From: an uncultured Lachnospiraceae bacterium
GTDB taxonomy: Bacteria > Bacillota > Clostridia > Lachnospirales > Lachnospiraceae
NCBI GenBank assembly: GCA_946628415.1
Contig: CAMOWK010000015.1
Span: 1-50,767, forward strand
Reading direction: 5' to 3'
Length of the DNA stretch: 50,767 nt
Part shown: one piece after another, positions 1 to 8,955 of the stretch
How the letters are laid out: the number at the start of each line of letters is the position of its first letter
Position numbering within the stretch: the first letter of the stretch is position 1
Notes under the pieces: generated by a model
Databases searched by the model: none
What the model was told of the DNA's origin: nothing
What the model saw: the letters and a program-made list of their open reading frames with translations, nothing else
Program-made: the position numbers and the translations under genes

Positions 1-18
1 CTGTAAGGAGGTAGCACT

Positions 19-336
19 GTGGCAACATCAAAGATTAAGAAGGATGACCTTGTAAAGGTTATCGCCGGTAAAGACAAAGGTAAAGAGGGCAAGGTACTTG
101 CAGTTGATACAAAGAATCATAAGGTTCTTGTTGAAGGTGTCAACAAAGTATTCAAGCATACAAAGCCTAGCATGCAGAACCAGGCTGGCGGAATCGTTGA
201 AGTGGAAGCTCCTATCGACATCTCAAATGTTATGTACCTTTACAAAGGACAGGCAGTAAGAGTCGGCTTTAAGGGCGATAAAAAAGATAAAGTTAGAGTT
301 GCTAAAGTAAATGGCAAACTCGAGAACATAGACTAA
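19..336 (+). CDS. rplX: Large ribosomal subunit protein L24 (uL24)
   Basis: L24 is an assembly-initiator protein of the 50S subunit that binds the 5' region of 23S rRNA. The 105-residue product has the N-terminal KOW fold, seen as [20 protein letters not shown], and the family's usual length. The GTG start is chosen because AAGGAGG lies just upstream (6-12). The window opens inside the spc operon, so rplN should lie directly before it. rplE follows after 24 nt on the same strand. Nothing unusual was seen. Confidence 0.97.
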   Translation: MATSKIKKDDLVKVIAGKDKGKEGKVLAVDTKNHKVLVEGVNKVFKHTKPSMQNQAGGIVEVEAPIDISNVMYLYKGQAVRVGFKGDKKDKVRVAKVNGKLENID

Positions 337-360
337 TCTAAGGAAGGAGGAAGCACGATA

Positions 361-900
361 GTGAGCAGATTAAGAGATACATACGAGAACGAGATCAAGA
401 CAGAAATGATCAAAAAGTTCGGTTATAAGAATGTAATGCAGGTTCCAAAGCTCGAGAAGATAGTTATCAATATGGGCGTTGGCGAAGCTAGAGATAATGC
501 TAAGATTCTTGAATCAGCAGTTAAGGATCTTACAGAGATATCAGGTCAGAAGCCTGTAATCACAAAGGCTAAGAAGTCAGTAGCTAACTTCAAACTTAGA
601 GAGGGTATGCCTATAGGTTGTAAAGTTACACTCCGTGGCGACAGAATGTATGAATTTGCTGACAGACTTATCAACCTTGCACTTCCACGTGTACGTGACT
701 TTAGAGGTGTAAGCGCTGATGCATTTGATGGAAGAGGCAATTATGCACTCGGTATCAAGGAGCAGATCATATTCCCTGAGATTGAATACGATAAAGTAGA
801 CAAGGTAAGAGGTATGGATATCATCTTTGTTACAACAGCCAGAACAGATGAGGAATCCAGAGAATTACTCAGACTTTTCGGTATGCCGTTCAAGAAATAA
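361..900 (+). CDS. rplE: Large ribosomal subunit protein L5 (uL5)
   Basis: L5 binds 5S rRNA and contacts tRNA at the P site in the central protuberance of the 50S subunit. The 179 residues match the family length and read through as a canonical L5, with the [14 protein letters not shown] segment near the N-terminus and the [16 protein letters not shown]-terminus. It starts with GTG behind a strong AAGGAGG. It lies between rplX and rpsZ with short gaps, as in other Firmicute spc operons. Confidence 0.97.
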   Translation: MSRLRDTYENEIKTEMIKKFGYKNVMQVPKLEKIVINMGVGEARDNAKILESAVKDLTEISGQKPVITKAKKSVANFKLREGMPIGCKVTLRGDRMYEFADRLINLALPRVRDFRGVSADAFDGRGNYALGIKEQIIFPEIEYDKVDKVRGMDIIFVTTARTDEESRELLRLFGMPFKK

Positions 901-912
901 GGAGGAAGTAAC

Positions 913-1098
913 ATGGCAAAGACTTCAATGAAGATAAAGCAGCAGAGAAAACAGAAATTCTCAACTAGAGATTATACTCGTTGCAGAATATGTGGCAGAC
1001 CACATGCAGTTTTGAAAAAGTACGGAATTTGCAGAGTATGCTTCCGTGAACTTGCATATAAGGGCGAGATTCCTGGAGTAAAGAAATCCAGCTGGTAG
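913..1098 (+). CDS. rpsZ: Small ribosomal subunit protein S14, zinc-binding type Z (uS14)
   Basis: S14 is a late-assembly protein of the 30S head. This 61-residue form is the short zinc-ribbon type: it has CRIC at residues 24-27 and CRVC at 40-43, giving the four zinc-ligand cysteines. The longer zinc-free paralogue used under zinc limitation is not in this window. A GGAGG lies 8 nt upstream of the ATG, and the gene sits between rplE and rpsH as expected. Confidence 0.96.
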   Translation: MAKTSMKIKQQRKQKFSTRDYTRCRICGRPHAVLKKYGICRVCFRELAYKGEIPGVKKSSW

Positions 1099-1121
1099 AA
1101 TATTATTAAGGAGGCAAAAAT

Positions 1122-1523
1122 ATGTCAATGAGCGATCCAATTGCAGATATGCTTACAAGAATTCGTAATGCAAATACTGCGAAGCATGATACAGTAGATA
1201 TACCTGCATCTAAGATGAAGCAGGCGATTGCAGACATTCTTCTTAAGGAAGGATACATCAAGGCAGTTGACGTTGTTGAAGACGGCAAATTTAGTACACT
1301 CAGAATTACTCTTAAATACGGTGATAACAAGAATGAAAGAGTTATCAAAGGACTTAAGAGAATATCAAAGCCAGGTTTCCGTGTTTATGCTGACACAGAA
1401 AACCTTCCAAAAGTACTTGGAGGACTTGGTATTGCGATAATCTCTACAAACAAGGGAATTCTTACAGATAAGGAAGCAAGAAAAGAAAACGTTGGTGGAG
1501 AAGTTCTTGCATTCGTTTGGTAA
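1122..1523 (+). CDS. rpsH: Small ribosomal subunit protein S8 (uS8)
   Basis: S8 binds the central domain of 16S rRNA and organises the 30S platform. In many bacteria it also represses the spc operon. The 133-residue product starts [17 protein letters not shown], the standard S8 N-terminus, and ends with the [13 protein letters not shown] C-terminus. AAGGAGG precedes the ATG. I did not find an obvious S8-type operator within the visible rplE region, so regulation through S8 is not shown here. Confidence 0.97.
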   Translation: MSMSDPIADMLTRIRNANTAKHDTVDIPASKMKQAIADILLKEGYIKAVDVVEDGKFSTLRITLKYGDNKNERVIKGLKRISKPGFRVYADTENLPKVLGGLGIAIISTNKGILTDKEARKENVGGEVLAFVW

Positions 1524-1552
1524 TACATGAATTATATTAGGAGGTAAAGGCA

Positions 1553-2092
1553 ATGTCACGAATCGGAAGAATGCCTATCGCTGTACCGGCAGGAGTTACT
1601 GTTAGTATAGCAGAAAATAACAAGGTGACTGTAAAAGGACCTAAGGGCGAGCTTGAGAGAGTACTCCCGGCTGAGATGGAAATCGTCCAGGAAGGTGCTG
1701 AAATATTAGTAAAGAGACCAAATGACCTTAAGAAGATGAAATCACTTCATGGTCTTACCAGAACACTTATTAATAACATGGTTATCGGTGTTACTAATGG
1801 TTATACTAAGACACTTGAGGTTAACGGTGTAGGTTACAGAGCTGCTAAGCAGGGCAAGAAACTTGTACTTAATCTTGGTTACTCACATCCTGTTGAGATG
1901 GAAGATCCTGAAGGACTTTCTACAGCAGTTGAAGGTGACAAGATCATCGTTAGCGGTATAGACAAAGAAAAGGTTGGACAGTACGCTGCAGAGATCAGAT
2001 CAACTAGAGCTCCTGAACCATATAAGGGCAAGGGTATCAAGTATGATTATGAAGTAATCAGACGTAAGGTCGGTAAGACTGGTAAGAAATAA
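1553..2092 (+). CDS. rplF: Large ribosomal subunit protein L6 (uL6)
   Basis: L6 sits near the factor-binding site of the 50S subunit and contacts the sarcin-ricin region. The 179 residues have the family's two-domain repeat. The hallmark C-terminal segment [20 protein letters not shown] is present intact. AGGAGG lies before the ATG. rplR begins 17 nt downstream, so the two are certainly co-transcribed. Confidence 0.97.
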   Translation: MSRIGRMPIAVPAGVTVSIAENNKVTVKGPKGELERVLPAEMEIVQEGAEILVKRPNDLKKMKSLHGLTRTLINNMVIGVTNGYTKTLEVNGVGYRAAKQGKKLVLNLGYSHPVEMEDPEGLSTAVEGDKIIVSGIDKEKVGQYAAEIRSTRAPEPYKGKGIKYDYEVIRRKVGKTGKK

Positions 2093-2109
2093 TTAAAGGA
2101 GTGAGGAAA

Positions 2110-2478
2110 ATGATTAACAAGGAATCAAGAACCGCGATCCGCGAAAAGAAACATCTTAAAATACGTAACCGTTTCAGCGGAACTGCTGAAAGACCTAGAC
2201 TTGCTGTCTTCAGAAGTAATAATCATATGTACGCTCAGATTATTGATGATTCAGTCGGCAAGACACTCGTTTCTGCTTCAACAATTGAATCAGCAGTAAA
2301 GTCTGAACTTGAAAAGACAAATAACGTAGAAGCAGCAGCTTATGTAGGTAAGGTTATAGCTGAAAGAGCAGCAAAACTTGGTATAACTGAAGTAGTTTTC
2401 GACAGAGGCGGTTTCATATATCAGGGTAAGATAAAGGCTTTGGCAGATGCAGCAAGAGAAGCTGGTCTAGTATTCTAA
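2110..2478 (+). CDS. rplR: Large ribosomal subunit protein L18 (uL18)
   Basis: L18 binds 5S rRNA together with L5 and helps dock it onto the 50S subunit. I start the gene at ATG 2110, giving 122 residues. An in-frame GTG at 2101 is possible, but it lies inside the Shine-Dalgarno stretch AAAGGAGTGAGG that serves the ATG. The RNA-binding core with [20 protein letters not shown] and the C-terminal [13 protein letters not shown] are typical of the family. Confidence 0.95.
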   Translation: MINKESRTAIREKKHLKIRNRFSGTAERPRLAVFRSNNHMYAQIIDDSVGKTLVSASTIESAVKSELEKTNNVEAAAYVGKVIAERAAKLGITEVVFDRGGFIYQGKIKALADAAREAGLVF

Positions 2479-2494
2479 TAAGGAGGAAATCAAA

Positions 2495-3001
2495 GTGAAG
2501 CAGATAATAGATGCCAGTAAATTAGAGCTAGAAGATAGCGTAGTTGCAATCAAAAGAGTTACCAAGGTTGTTAAAGGTGGACGTAACATGAGATTCTCAG
2601 CACTTGTAGTTGTTGGTGATAAGAATGGTCATGTAGGCGTTGGAGTTGGTAAGGCTGCTGAAGTACCTGAAGCTATCCGTAAGGCAAAAGAAGATGCTAT
2701 TAAGGGACTTATAGAAGTACCTATCAATGATAAGGGAAGTATCCCATATGACTATACAGGAAAGTTCGGAAGTGCAGAGGTTCTTCTTAAGAACGCTCCA
2801 GAAGGTACAGGTATCATAGCAGGTGGTCCTGCACGTTCAGTACTTTCACTTGCAGGTTATAAGAACATCCGTACAAAGTCACTTGGATCAAACAATAAAC
2901 AGAATGTAGTTCTTGCAACTATAGAGGGACTGAAGTCAATCCAGTCTCCTGAAGAGATTGCCAGACTCCGTGGTAAGTCTGTAGAAGAGATTCTTAACTA
3001 G
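2495..3001 (+). CDS. rpsE: Small ribosomal subunit protein S5 (uS5)
   Basis: S5 lies at the mRNA entry channel of the 30S subunit and takes part in helicase activity and fidelity. The 168-residue product shows the double-stranded RNA-binding S5 N-domain ([20 protein letters not shown]) and the C-terminal [18 protein letters not shown] segment. The start is GTG behind AAGGAGG at about 2480. Its position between rplR and rpmD is canonical. Confidence 0.97.
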   Translation: MKQIIDASKLELEDSVVAIKRVTKVVKGGRNMRFSALVVVGDKNGHVGVGVGKAAEVPEAIRKAKEDAIKGLIEVPINDKGSIPYDYTGKFGSAEVLLKNAPEGTGIIAGGPARSVLSLAGYKNIRTKSLGSNNKQNVVLATIEGLKSIQSPEEIARLRGKSVEEILN

Positions 3002-3014
3002 GAGGTAAATTAAG

Positions 3015-3197
3015 ATGGCAGATAAGTTAAAGGTAACACTCGTTAAATCACCTATAGGCGCAATTCCTAAGCACAGAAGAACTGTTGAGGCACTTGGTCT
3101 TACAAAGATGCATAAGACAGTTGAACTTCCTAACAATGATGCAACAAAGGGAATGGTTGCTCAGGTTCGTCATTTAGTTAAAGTAGAAGAAGTTTAG
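3015..3197 (+). CDS. rpmD: Large ribosomal subunit protein L30 (uL30)
   Basis: L30 is a small protein on the solvent side of the 50S subunit. The 60-residue ORF has the bacterial short-form length and the diagnostic LVKSPIGAIPKHRRTVEALG. An AGGAGG precedes the ATG. It overlaps neither neighbour and fits the rpsE-rpmD-rplO order. Confidence 0.95.
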   Translation: MADKLKVTLVKSPIGAIPKHRRTVEALGLTKMHKTVELPNNDATKGMVAQVRHLVKVEEV

Positions 3198-3209
3198 GAG
3201 GAATGCTAA

Positions 3210-3650
3210 ATGGATTTATCTAGTTTAAAGCCGGCTGAGGGTTCAGTTACACGTGATGATTTCAGACGTGGACGTGGACACGGCTCAGGCAACGGAAAGA
3301 CAGCAGGTAAGGGCCATAAAGGTCAGAAGGCACGTTCAGGCGCACCTAGACCGGGCTTTGAAGGTGGTCAGATGCCACTCTACAGACGTATCCCTAAGAG
3401 AGGTTTCACATGCAGAAACACTAAGGATATCGTTGCTATAAATGTTGACATGCTCAATAGATTCGATGATAATACAGAAGTAACAGTTGCAAGCCTCATC
3501 GAGGCAGGCATTATCAAGAATCCAAGAGATGGTGTTAAGATTCTTGGAAATGGAGAGCTCACAAAATGTCTTACTGTTAAGGTAAATGCAGTAAGCAAGG
3601 CAGCCGCTGAGAAGATTGAAAAACTCGGTGGAAAAGTCGAGGTGATTTAG
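3210..3650 (+). CDS. rplO: Large ribosomal subunit protein L15 (uL15)
   Basis: L15 is a late-binding 50S protein with a long rRNA-penetrating N-terminal tail. The 146 residues show the glycine-rich tail ([20 protein letters not shown]) and the conserved [11 protein letters not shown]. The gene ends 1 nt before secY, so translational coupling is likely. A GGAGG at about 3198 decides the ATG. Confidence 0.97.
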   Translation: MDLSSLKPAEGSVTRDDFRRGRGHGSGNGKTAGKGHKGQKARSGAPRPGFEGGQMPLYRRIPKRGFTCRNTKDIVAINVDMLNRFDDNTEVTVASLIEAGIIKNPRDGVKILGNGELTKCLTVKVNAVSKAAAEKIEKLGGKVEVI

Positions 3651-3651
3651 T

Positions 3652-4965
3652 ATGTTTAAAGGCTTAAGAGACGCTCTTAAGATAAAAGAAATCAGAAACG
3701 GACTTCTGTTTATACTTTTTATCTTAGTCGTTGTAAGGCTTGGATCTAAGATACCGGCACCCGGAGTTGATGTTGCAGGATTGAAAGAGTATCTTGCTAC
3801 TAATCTGGGTGAAGCCGGAACACTTATAGATTCATTCACCGGTGGTTCATTTTCAGAAATGTCAGTGTTTGCACTCAGTGTAACACCGTACATCACTTCA
3901 TCCATCATTATTCAGCTTCTTACCATAGCAATTCCTGCTTTGGAAGAGATGCAGAAAGATGGTGAAGAAGGTCGTAAGAAGATGACCGCAATTACAAGAT
4001 TTGTATCTATAGCACTTGCCGTAATTGAAAGTCTTGGACTTTCAATCGGATTCGGTCGTGCAGGATACATTGAGAATTACGGTTTCCTCAGTGTACTTGT
4101 TATAGTTGTAACACTTACTGCAGGAAGTACTGTAATAATGTGGCTTGGCGAACGTATTACTTCAAAAGGTGTTGGTAACGGTATTTCAATCATACTTCTT
4201 ATCAATATCATTTCGAGAATGCCGAGCGATCTTTATAATCTGTATCAGATGTTTGTTAAGGGAAAAGATATAGTTTACATGGTAATATCTGCTGTTATAA
4301 TCATCAGTGTTATCCTTGCAACTACAATCCTTACAATACTTCTTCAGGATGCAGAGAGAAGAATACCTGTATCATATGCACAGAAGGTACAGGGTAGAAG
4401 AATGGTTGGAGGAAGAAGCTCTCATATCCCACTCAAAGTTAATACGGGAAATGTTATGCCTATAATCTTTGCTTCAACACTTATGTCGGTTCCTTCAGTT
4501 ATAATCAGACTCTTCAATGTAAATGTTAAGAGTCAGGTTGGACAGAAGATTATTCAGGGACTTAGCCAGAATTACTGGTTTAAGCCGGGTTATCCATGGG
4601 CATATATAGGACTTGTGATTTATATACTTCTTGTTGTATTCTTCGCATATTTCTATACAACAATTTCATTTAACCCTATGGAAGTTGCCAACAACCTTAA
4701 GAAGGGCGGCGGATTTGTACCTGGTATCAGACCGGGTAAACCAACTCAGGATTACCTTAATAAGATACTTAATTATATCGTATTTATCGGAGCATGTGGT
4801 CTTATGCTTGTTGCGATAATTCCGATATTCTTCAACGGAAGATTCAATGCAGATGTTTCATTCGGCGGTACATCACTCATCATCATCGTCGGCGTTATAA
4901 TTGAAACAATTAAGCAGATTGAATCAAAGATGGTAGTAAGGAATTATTCAGGATTCCTTAAGTAG
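3652..4965 (+). CDS. secY: Preprotein translocase channel subunit SecY
   Basis: SecY forms the protein-conducting channel of the Sec translocon in the cytoplasmic membrane. The 437-residue product has the usual length and about ten hydrophobic segments. The plug/TM2 region (ALSVTPYITSSIIIQLL) and the cytosolic loop AERRIPVSYAQKVQGRR are recognisable. It starts one nucleotide after the rplO stop and so is coupled to the ribosomal operon. It is followed by a 74-nt spacer with a strong hairpin before adk. Confidence 0.97.
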   Translation: MFKGLRDALKIKEIRNGLLFILFILVVVRLGSKIPAPGVDVAGLKEYLATNLGEAGTLIDSFTGGSFSEMSVFALSVTPYITSSIIIQLLTIAIPALEEMQKDGEEGRKKMTAITRFVSIALAVIESLGLSIGFGRAGYIENYGFLSVLVIVVTLTAGSTVIMWLGERITSKGVGNGISIILLINIISRMPSDLYNLYQMFVKGKDIVYMVISAVIIISVILATTILTILLQDAERRIPVSYAQKVQGRRMVGGRSSHIPLKVNTGNVMPIIFASTLMSVPSVIIRLFNVNVKSQVGQKIIQGLSQNYWFKPGYPWAYIGLVIYILLVVFFAYFYTTISFNPMEVANNLKKGGGFVPGIRPGKPTQDYLNKILNYIVFIGACGLMLVAIIPIFFNGRFNADVSFGGTSLIIIVGVIIETIKQIESKMVVRNYSGFLK

Positions 4966-4974
4966 AAAAGTATA

Positions 4975-5012
4975 ACAGGAACATCTTCGGGATATCCCGG
5001 AGATGAGCCTGT
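4975..5012 (+). promoter_or_regulatory. Hairpin between secY and adk, possible attenuator
   Basis: The arms ACAGG (4975-4979) and CCTGT (5008-5012) enclose a near-perfect 10-bp stem, CATCTTCGGG / CCCGGAGATG (4982-4991 / 4996-5005), with an ATAT loop and one wobble pair. No clear U-tract follows (CTTTGTTGT), so it is not a textbook terminator. It may be a partial attenuator or an RNA stability/processing element separating secY from adk. Confidence 0.5.
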
Positions 5013-5039
5013 CTTTGTTGTATAATACGGAGAAAAAAT

Positions 5040-5681
5040 ATGAAAATAATTATGTTAGGCGCACCTGGTGCCGGCAAAGGTACACAGGCAAAGATGATAG
5101 CTTCAAAATACGGTATACCTCACATTTCAACAGGTGATATCTTCAGAGCAAATATTAAAGCAGGTACAGAGCTTGGTAAAAAAGCAAAAGAATATATGGA
5201 TAAAGGTCTCCTTGTTCCGGATGAACTTGTTGTAGATCTTATCATGGATAGATTTAAGGAGGATGATGCCAAGAACGGTTACGTACTTGACGGATTCCCA
5301 AGAACAATTCCTCAGGCAGAGGCACTTGATGCTGCACTTTCTAAAGCAGGAGAGGCAGTTGACTACGCAATCAACGTTGAAGTTCCTGATGAGAACATCG
5401 TAAACAGAATGTCAGGAAGAAGAGCATGTGTTGGATGCGGCGCAACTTATCATGTAGTATATAATGCACCTAAGACAGAGGGCGTTTGTGATACATGTGG
5501 TGAGAAGCTCATTCTCAGAGATGATGATAAGCCTGAAACAGTTCTTAACAGACTTTCAGTATATCATGAGCAGACACAGCCGCTCATCGATTACTACACA
5601 AAGAAGGGTATTGCAAAAGAAGTTGACGGTACTCAGGATATGAACAAAGTATTCGACGACATAGTTGCTATACTTGGTTAA
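5040..5681 (+). CDS. adk: Adenylate kinase, zinc-type long LID
   Basis: Adenylate kinase interconverts ATP + AMP and two ADP in the cytoplasm. The 213 residues begin with the P-loop [10 protein letters not shown] (residues 7-16) and contain the AMP-binding DGFPRT. The long LID domain carries four cysteines in CVGC and CDTC, the zinc-binding form typical of Gram-positives. GGAG at 5029-5032 sets the ATG. In Bacillus map lies between adk and infA; here infA follows directly. Confidence 0.97.
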   Translation: MKIIMLGAPGAGKGTQAKMIASKYGIPHISTGDIFRANIKAGTELGKKAKEYMDKGLLVPDELVVDLIMDRFKEDDAKNGYVLDGFPRTIPQAEALDAALSKAGEAVDYAINVEVPDENIVNRMSGRRACVGCGATYHVVYNAPKTEGVCDTCGEKLILRDDDKPETVLNRLSVYHEQTQPLIDYYTKKGIAKEVDGTQDMNKVFDDIVAILG

Positions 5682-5727
5682 TACTTTACGCTGACTAATT
5701 GGATTTATTCAAAAAAGGAGATAATGT

Positions 5728-5946
5728 ATGTCAAAAGCAGATGAGATTGAATGCGAAGGCGTAGTTATAGAGAAGCTTCCAAATGCAATGTTTCAGGTTG
5801 AACTTGAAAATGGTCACCAGATTCTTGCACATATCAGCGGTAAGCTCAGAATGAATTATATAAAGATTCTTCCGGGCGACAAAGTTACGGTTGTGCTCTC
5901 TCCATATGATCTTTCTAAAGGAAGAATAACCTGGAGAGCAAAATAA
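5728..5946 (+). CDS. infA: Translation initiation factor IF-1
   Basis: IF-1 binds the 30S A site during initiation and acts with IF-2 and IF-3. The 72-residue protein is a single OB fold of exact family length. It contains [20 protein letters not shown] and the closing [16 protein letters not shown] lies just before the ATG. It follows adk by 46 nt and precedes rpmJ by 82 nt. Confidence 0.97.
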   Translation: MSKADEIECEGVVIEKLPNAMFQVELENGHQILAHISGKLRMNYIKILPGDKVTVVLSPYDLSKGRITWRAK

Positions 5947-5958
5947 TAATAGTTTCTC

Positions 5959-5988
5959 TTGCAATTATATACTGTTCTATGATAGAAT
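5959..5988 (+). promoter_or_regulatory. Possible internal promoter before rpmJ
   Basis: TTGCAA (5959-5964) and TAGAAT (5983-5988) are separated by 18 nt, a fair match to a sigma-A promoter. They lie about 40 nt upstream of the rpmJ start. If used, this promoter would transcribe rpmJ and the alpha operon independently of the spc operon. Confidence 0.4.
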
Positions 5989-6028
5989 AGCAATTTGCAG
6001 AGACTTTATGCGAAAGGAGAGTATTTTA

Positions 6029-6142
6029 ATGAAGGTTAGAGCATCAGTAAAACCGATTTGCGACAAATGCAAAGTCATTAAAAGAAAAGGCAGAGTACTT
6101 ATAATCTGCGAAAATCCAAAGCACAAGCAGCGCCAGGGTTAA
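6029..6142 (+). CDS. rpmJ: Large ribosomal subunit protein L36 (bL36), zinc type
   Basis: L36 is the smallest 50S protein and sits near the peptidyl transferase region. The reading frame starts at the ATG behind AAAGGAGAG and encodes 37 residues beginning [20 protein letters not shown]. Cys11, Cys14, Cys27 and His32 supply the zinc ligands of the C+ form. The length is exactly that of the family. It lies between infA and a long leader before rpsM. Confidence 0.96.
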   Translation: MKVRASVKPICDKCKVIKRKGRVLIICENPKHKQRQG

Positions 6143-6450
6143 TTCATTAGAAGTACCCAATACGCGAAAAGTCACAGTAGGACATCTAGGATGATAGCCC
6201 ATCCATAACTATGCCCTATGTTTTGTGCGTTTGATGCATTATTCCGTGTATCAAAAAGACTTATGATGCGGCTGTAGTGTCCGTGAAAGACGTTAAGAAT
6301 GTGTATATTACGTCGGGATGCTATGTATATAAATATGGAAAGATGTTAAGGGTCCGATATACATTTCACCCTCTGATCCATACAGAGGATATCAGTGACG
6401 AACATCATGCTTTTATTGTTTAAGATTTATTATTCGGAGGTAAACAAGAT
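6143..6450 (+). promoter_or_regulatory. Long structured leader before rpsM (candidate r-protein autoregulatory RNA)
   Basis: These 308 nt hold no convincing ORF. The clearest structure is a nested helix: GATGTT / AACATC (6342-6347 / 6401-6406), then GTC / GAC (6352-6354 / 6397-6399), then GATAT / ATATC (6356-6360 / 6389-6393), then CCTCTG / CAGAGG (6370-6375 / 6383-6388). Two smaller hairpins lie upstream: GACGT / ACGTC (6289-6293 / 6310-6314), and GGATG / CATCC near 6190. The alpha operon is known to be autoregulated by S4 in Escherichia coli through the rpsM leader, and rpsD is in this operon too. An S4-type leader is therefore a reasonable but unproven reading. No strong promoter was seen inside it. 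Confidence 0.6.
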
Positions 6451-6819
6451 ATGGCTCGTATTTCAGGTGTAGATTTACCTAGAGAAAAGCGTGTCGAGAT
6501 AGGTCTTACATACATCTATGGTATAGGCCTCACAACATCGAAGAACATTCTCGCTAAAGCAGAAGTAAATCCTGACACAAGAGTTAAGGATCTTACAGAT
6601 GATGAAGTAAGAAAGATAAGCGATATTATCAATGAAGAAGTTATGGTTGAAGGTGATCTTAGAAGAGAGACAGCTCTTAACATCAAGCGCCTTCAGGAGA
6701 TTGGTTGTTATCGTGGAATCCGTCATAGAAAAGGACTTCCGGTACGTGGACAGAACACAAAGAACAACGCTCGTACACGTAAGGGACCTAAGAAGACGGT
6801 TGCAAACAAGAAGAAGTAA
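6451..6819 (+). CDS. rpsM: Small ribosomal subunit protein S13 (uS13)
   Basis: S13 lies in the 30S head and bridges to the 50S subunit and P-site tRNA. The 122-residue protein has the N-terminal [20 protein letters not shown] and the basic tail [22 protein letters not shown] lies before the ATG. It is the first gene after the long structured leader, making it the probable target of any leader-based control of the alpha operon. Confidence 0.97.
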   Translation: MARISGVDLPREKRVEIGLTYIYGIGLTTSKNILAKAEVNPDTRVKDLTDDEVRKISDIINEEVMVEGDLRRETALNIKRLQEIGCYRGIRHRKGLPVRGQNTKNNARTRKGPKKTVANKKK

Positions 6820-6841
6820 TTCGTAGGAGGATGTTAAGTAC

Positions 6842-7243
6842 ATGGCAGCTAATACTAAAGGCGTTAAGAAGAACGCAAAAAAGCGTAATAGAAAAAATGT
6901 TGAACATGGACAGGCTCATATTCAGTCTTCTTTCAATAATACAATAGTAACATTAACAGATGCAGAGGGTAATGCTCTTTCATGGGCAAGTGCAGGCGGA
7001 CTTGGATTCAGAGGATCTAAGAAGTCAACACCTTATGCAGCTCAGATGGCAGCAGAGACAGCTGTAAAGGCTGCTGCACCATATGGTCTTAAGACAGTTG
7101 ATGTTATGGTTAAGGGCCCGGGAAGTGGTCGTGAGGCAGCAATTCGTGCACTCGCAGCTAACGGTCTTGAAGTTCTTACTATTAAGGACGTTACACCGGT
7201 ACCACACAACGGATGCCGTCCACCAAAGAGAAGAAGAGTCTGA
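6842..7243 (+). CDS. rpsK: Small ribosomal subunit protein S11 (uS11)
   Basis: S11 is on the 30S platform near the mRNA exit and the E site. The 133 residues include [19 protein letters not shown] and the conserved C-terminus [24 protein letters not shown] lies upstream of the ATG. The short gaps to rpsM and rpsD indicate one transcript. Confidence 0.97.
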   Translation: MAANTKGVKKNAKKRNRKNVEHGQAHIQSSFNNTIVTLTDAEGNALSWASAGGLGFRGSKKSTPYAAQMAAETAVKAAAPYGLKTVDVMVKGPGSGREAAIRALAANGLEVLTIKDVTPVPHNGCRPPKRRRV

Positions 7244-7262
7244 TTAGGAGGTACATGGAATT

Positions 7263-7856
7263 ATGGCAATAGATAGAACACCAGTTCTTAAGAGATGCAG
7301 ATCGCTCGGTATGGAGCCTATGTATCTCGGCGTAAATAAGAAATCAAGAAGAAGACTTACAAGAACTAACAGAAAAGTAAGTGAATACGGACTTCAGCTT
7401 CGTGAAAAGCAGAAGGCTAAGTTTATATATGGCGTTCAGGAGAAACCTTTCCGTAATCTTTATGAGAAAGCAGAGAGAATGCCGGGCGTTGTAGGTGAGA
7501 ACCTCATGCTTCTCCTTGAGGAGAGACTTGACAATATCATCTTCCGTATGGGCTTTGCCAGAACAAGAAGAGAAGCAAGACAGGTAGTTTCACACAGACA
7601 CGTTCTTGTAAACGGTAAGGTAGTAAACATACCTTCATACAGAGTATCTGCAGGTGACAAGATTGAGATTAAAGAAAAGAGTAAGTCACTTCAGAGATTC
7701 AAGGATATAGTTGAAGCAAACGGACAGGTTACTGTACCGGCATGGCTCAGCGCTAGCAGTGAATCACTTTCCGGAGAAGTTCTTCAGCTTCCACTCAGAG
7801 AGCAGATTGATGTTCCGGTGAATGAGACCCTCATTGTCGAGTTATATTCTAAGTAA
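7263..7856 (+). CDS. rpsD: Small ribosomal subunit protein S4 (uS4)
   Basis: S4 is a primary 16S rRNA-binding protein and a general translational regulator of its operon in several bacteria. The 197-residue product has the S4 RNA-binding motif near residues 90-150 ([20 protein letters not shown], then [18 protein letters not shown]). It lacks a zinc-knuckle at the N-terminus: the only Cys seen there is in LKRCRSLG. Its place between rpsK and rpoA is clostridial; Bacillus keeps rpsD elsewhere. Confidence 0.96.
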   Translation: MAIDRTPVLKRCRSLGMEPMYLGVNKKSRRRLTRTNRKVSEYGLQLREKQKAKFIYGVQEKPFRNLYEKAERMPGVVGENLMLLLEERLDNIIFRMGFARTRREARQVVSHRHVLVNGKVVNIPSYRVSAGDKIEIKEKSKSLQRFKDIVEANGQVTVPAWLSASSESLSGEVLQLPLREQIDVPVNETLIVELYSK

Positions 7857-7902
7857 AATATAAGTTACTGATGTTGGTTATAATATTTTAGGAGGGTATA
7901 AA

Positions 7903-8856
7903 GTGTTCGAATTCGAAAAACCAAGAATTGAGATAGTAGAGCAGTCTGACGACAACAAATACGGAAGATTCGTAGTTGAACCTCTTGAGAGAGGCTACGG
8001 TACAACACTTGGCAATTCACTTAGAAGAATTATGCTTTCTTCACTTCCGGGAACAGCAGTAAGCTTCGTTAAGATAAAAGGGGTTCTCCATGAATTTACA
8101 TCTATTCCGGGTGTAAAGGAAGATGTAACAGAGATCATAATGAACATCAAAGATCTCCACATCAAGAACAATTCAACTCTTAATGAGCCTAAGATAGCTT
8201 ACATTGAAGCTGAGGGAGACAAGGTTGTTACTGCAGCAGACATTAATGTTGACGGTGATATCGAGATTCTTAATCCGGATCTTGTAATTGCTAACTTAAA
8301 CGGCCCTGATGCAAAACTCGAGATGGAACTTACCATCACAAATGGTCGTGGTTATGTCAGCGCAGAGAAGAATAAAGAACGTGACACAGCAATAGATGTT
8401 ATCGCAGTTGATTCTATCTACACACCTGTAGAGAGAGTTAATCTTACTGTGGAAAACACTCGTGTTGGTCAGATAACGGACTATGATAAGCTTACTCTTG
8501 ATGTATTCACAAACGGAACTCTGGCACCGGATGAGGCTGTTAGCCTTGCAGCTAAGGTTCTCAGTGAGCATCTTAATCTGTTCATCAATCTTTCAGAAAA
8601 GGCAAATGAAGTTAATGTCATAGTTGAGAAGGTTGTTGATGAAGTAGAAGATGTTACAGATATGAACATCGATGAACTTGAGCTTTCAGTTCGTTCATTT
8701 AACTGTCTGAAGAGAGCAGGAATCAATACTGTCAGAGAACTTTGTGACAGAACACCTGAAGATATGATGAAGGTTCGTAACCTTGGACGTAAGTCACTTG
8801 ATGAAGTGCTTGCTAAACTTAAGGAACTTGGACTTTCACTTAATACAGGAGAATAA
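7903..8856 (+). CDS. rpoA: DNA-directed RNA polymerase alpha subunit
   Basis: RpoA dimerises to nucleate RNA polymerase assembly and contacts UP elements and activators through its C-terminal domain. The 317 residues have the usual two-domain layout. The N-terminal domain carries [20 protein letters not shown]. The acidic linker is followed by a C-terminal domain ending with [20 protein letters not shown]. It starts with GTG behind AGGAGGG. It lies between rpsD and rplQ. Confidence 0.97.
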   Translation: MFEFEKPRIEIVEQSDDNKYGRFVVEPLERGYGTTLGNSLRRIMLSSLPGTAVSFVKIKGVLHEFTSIPGVKEDVTEIIMNIKDLHIKNNSTLNEPKIAYIEAEGDKVVTAADINVDGDIEILNPDLVIANLNGPDAKLEMELTITNGRGYVSAEKNKERDTAIDVIAVDSIYTPVERVNLTVENTRVGQITDYDKLTLDVFTNGTLAPDEAVSLAAKVLSEHLNLFINLSEKANEVNVIVEKVVDEVEDVTDMNIDELELSVRSFNCLKRAGINTVRELCDRTPEDMMKVRNLGRKSLDEVLAKLKELGLSLNTGE

Positions 8857-8955
8857 TTAATTACCACTAAAGCGGAAGTATACCCCGGACGCCTTAATAG
8901 GAAAGGGGAAGTACGCATAGTGAAGGCCTTTAAAGGGGCGGGAAAGGATTAAATC

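Noticed and set aside
3336..3908. 190-codon minus-strand frame across the rplO/secY junction
   Set aside because: It is antisense to two certain genes, has no ribosome binding site and its product has no recognisable features.
5021..5026. TATAAT before adk as a promoter
   Set aside because: No -35 box lies at the right distance, and transcription from it would start on or after the ribosome binding site of adk.
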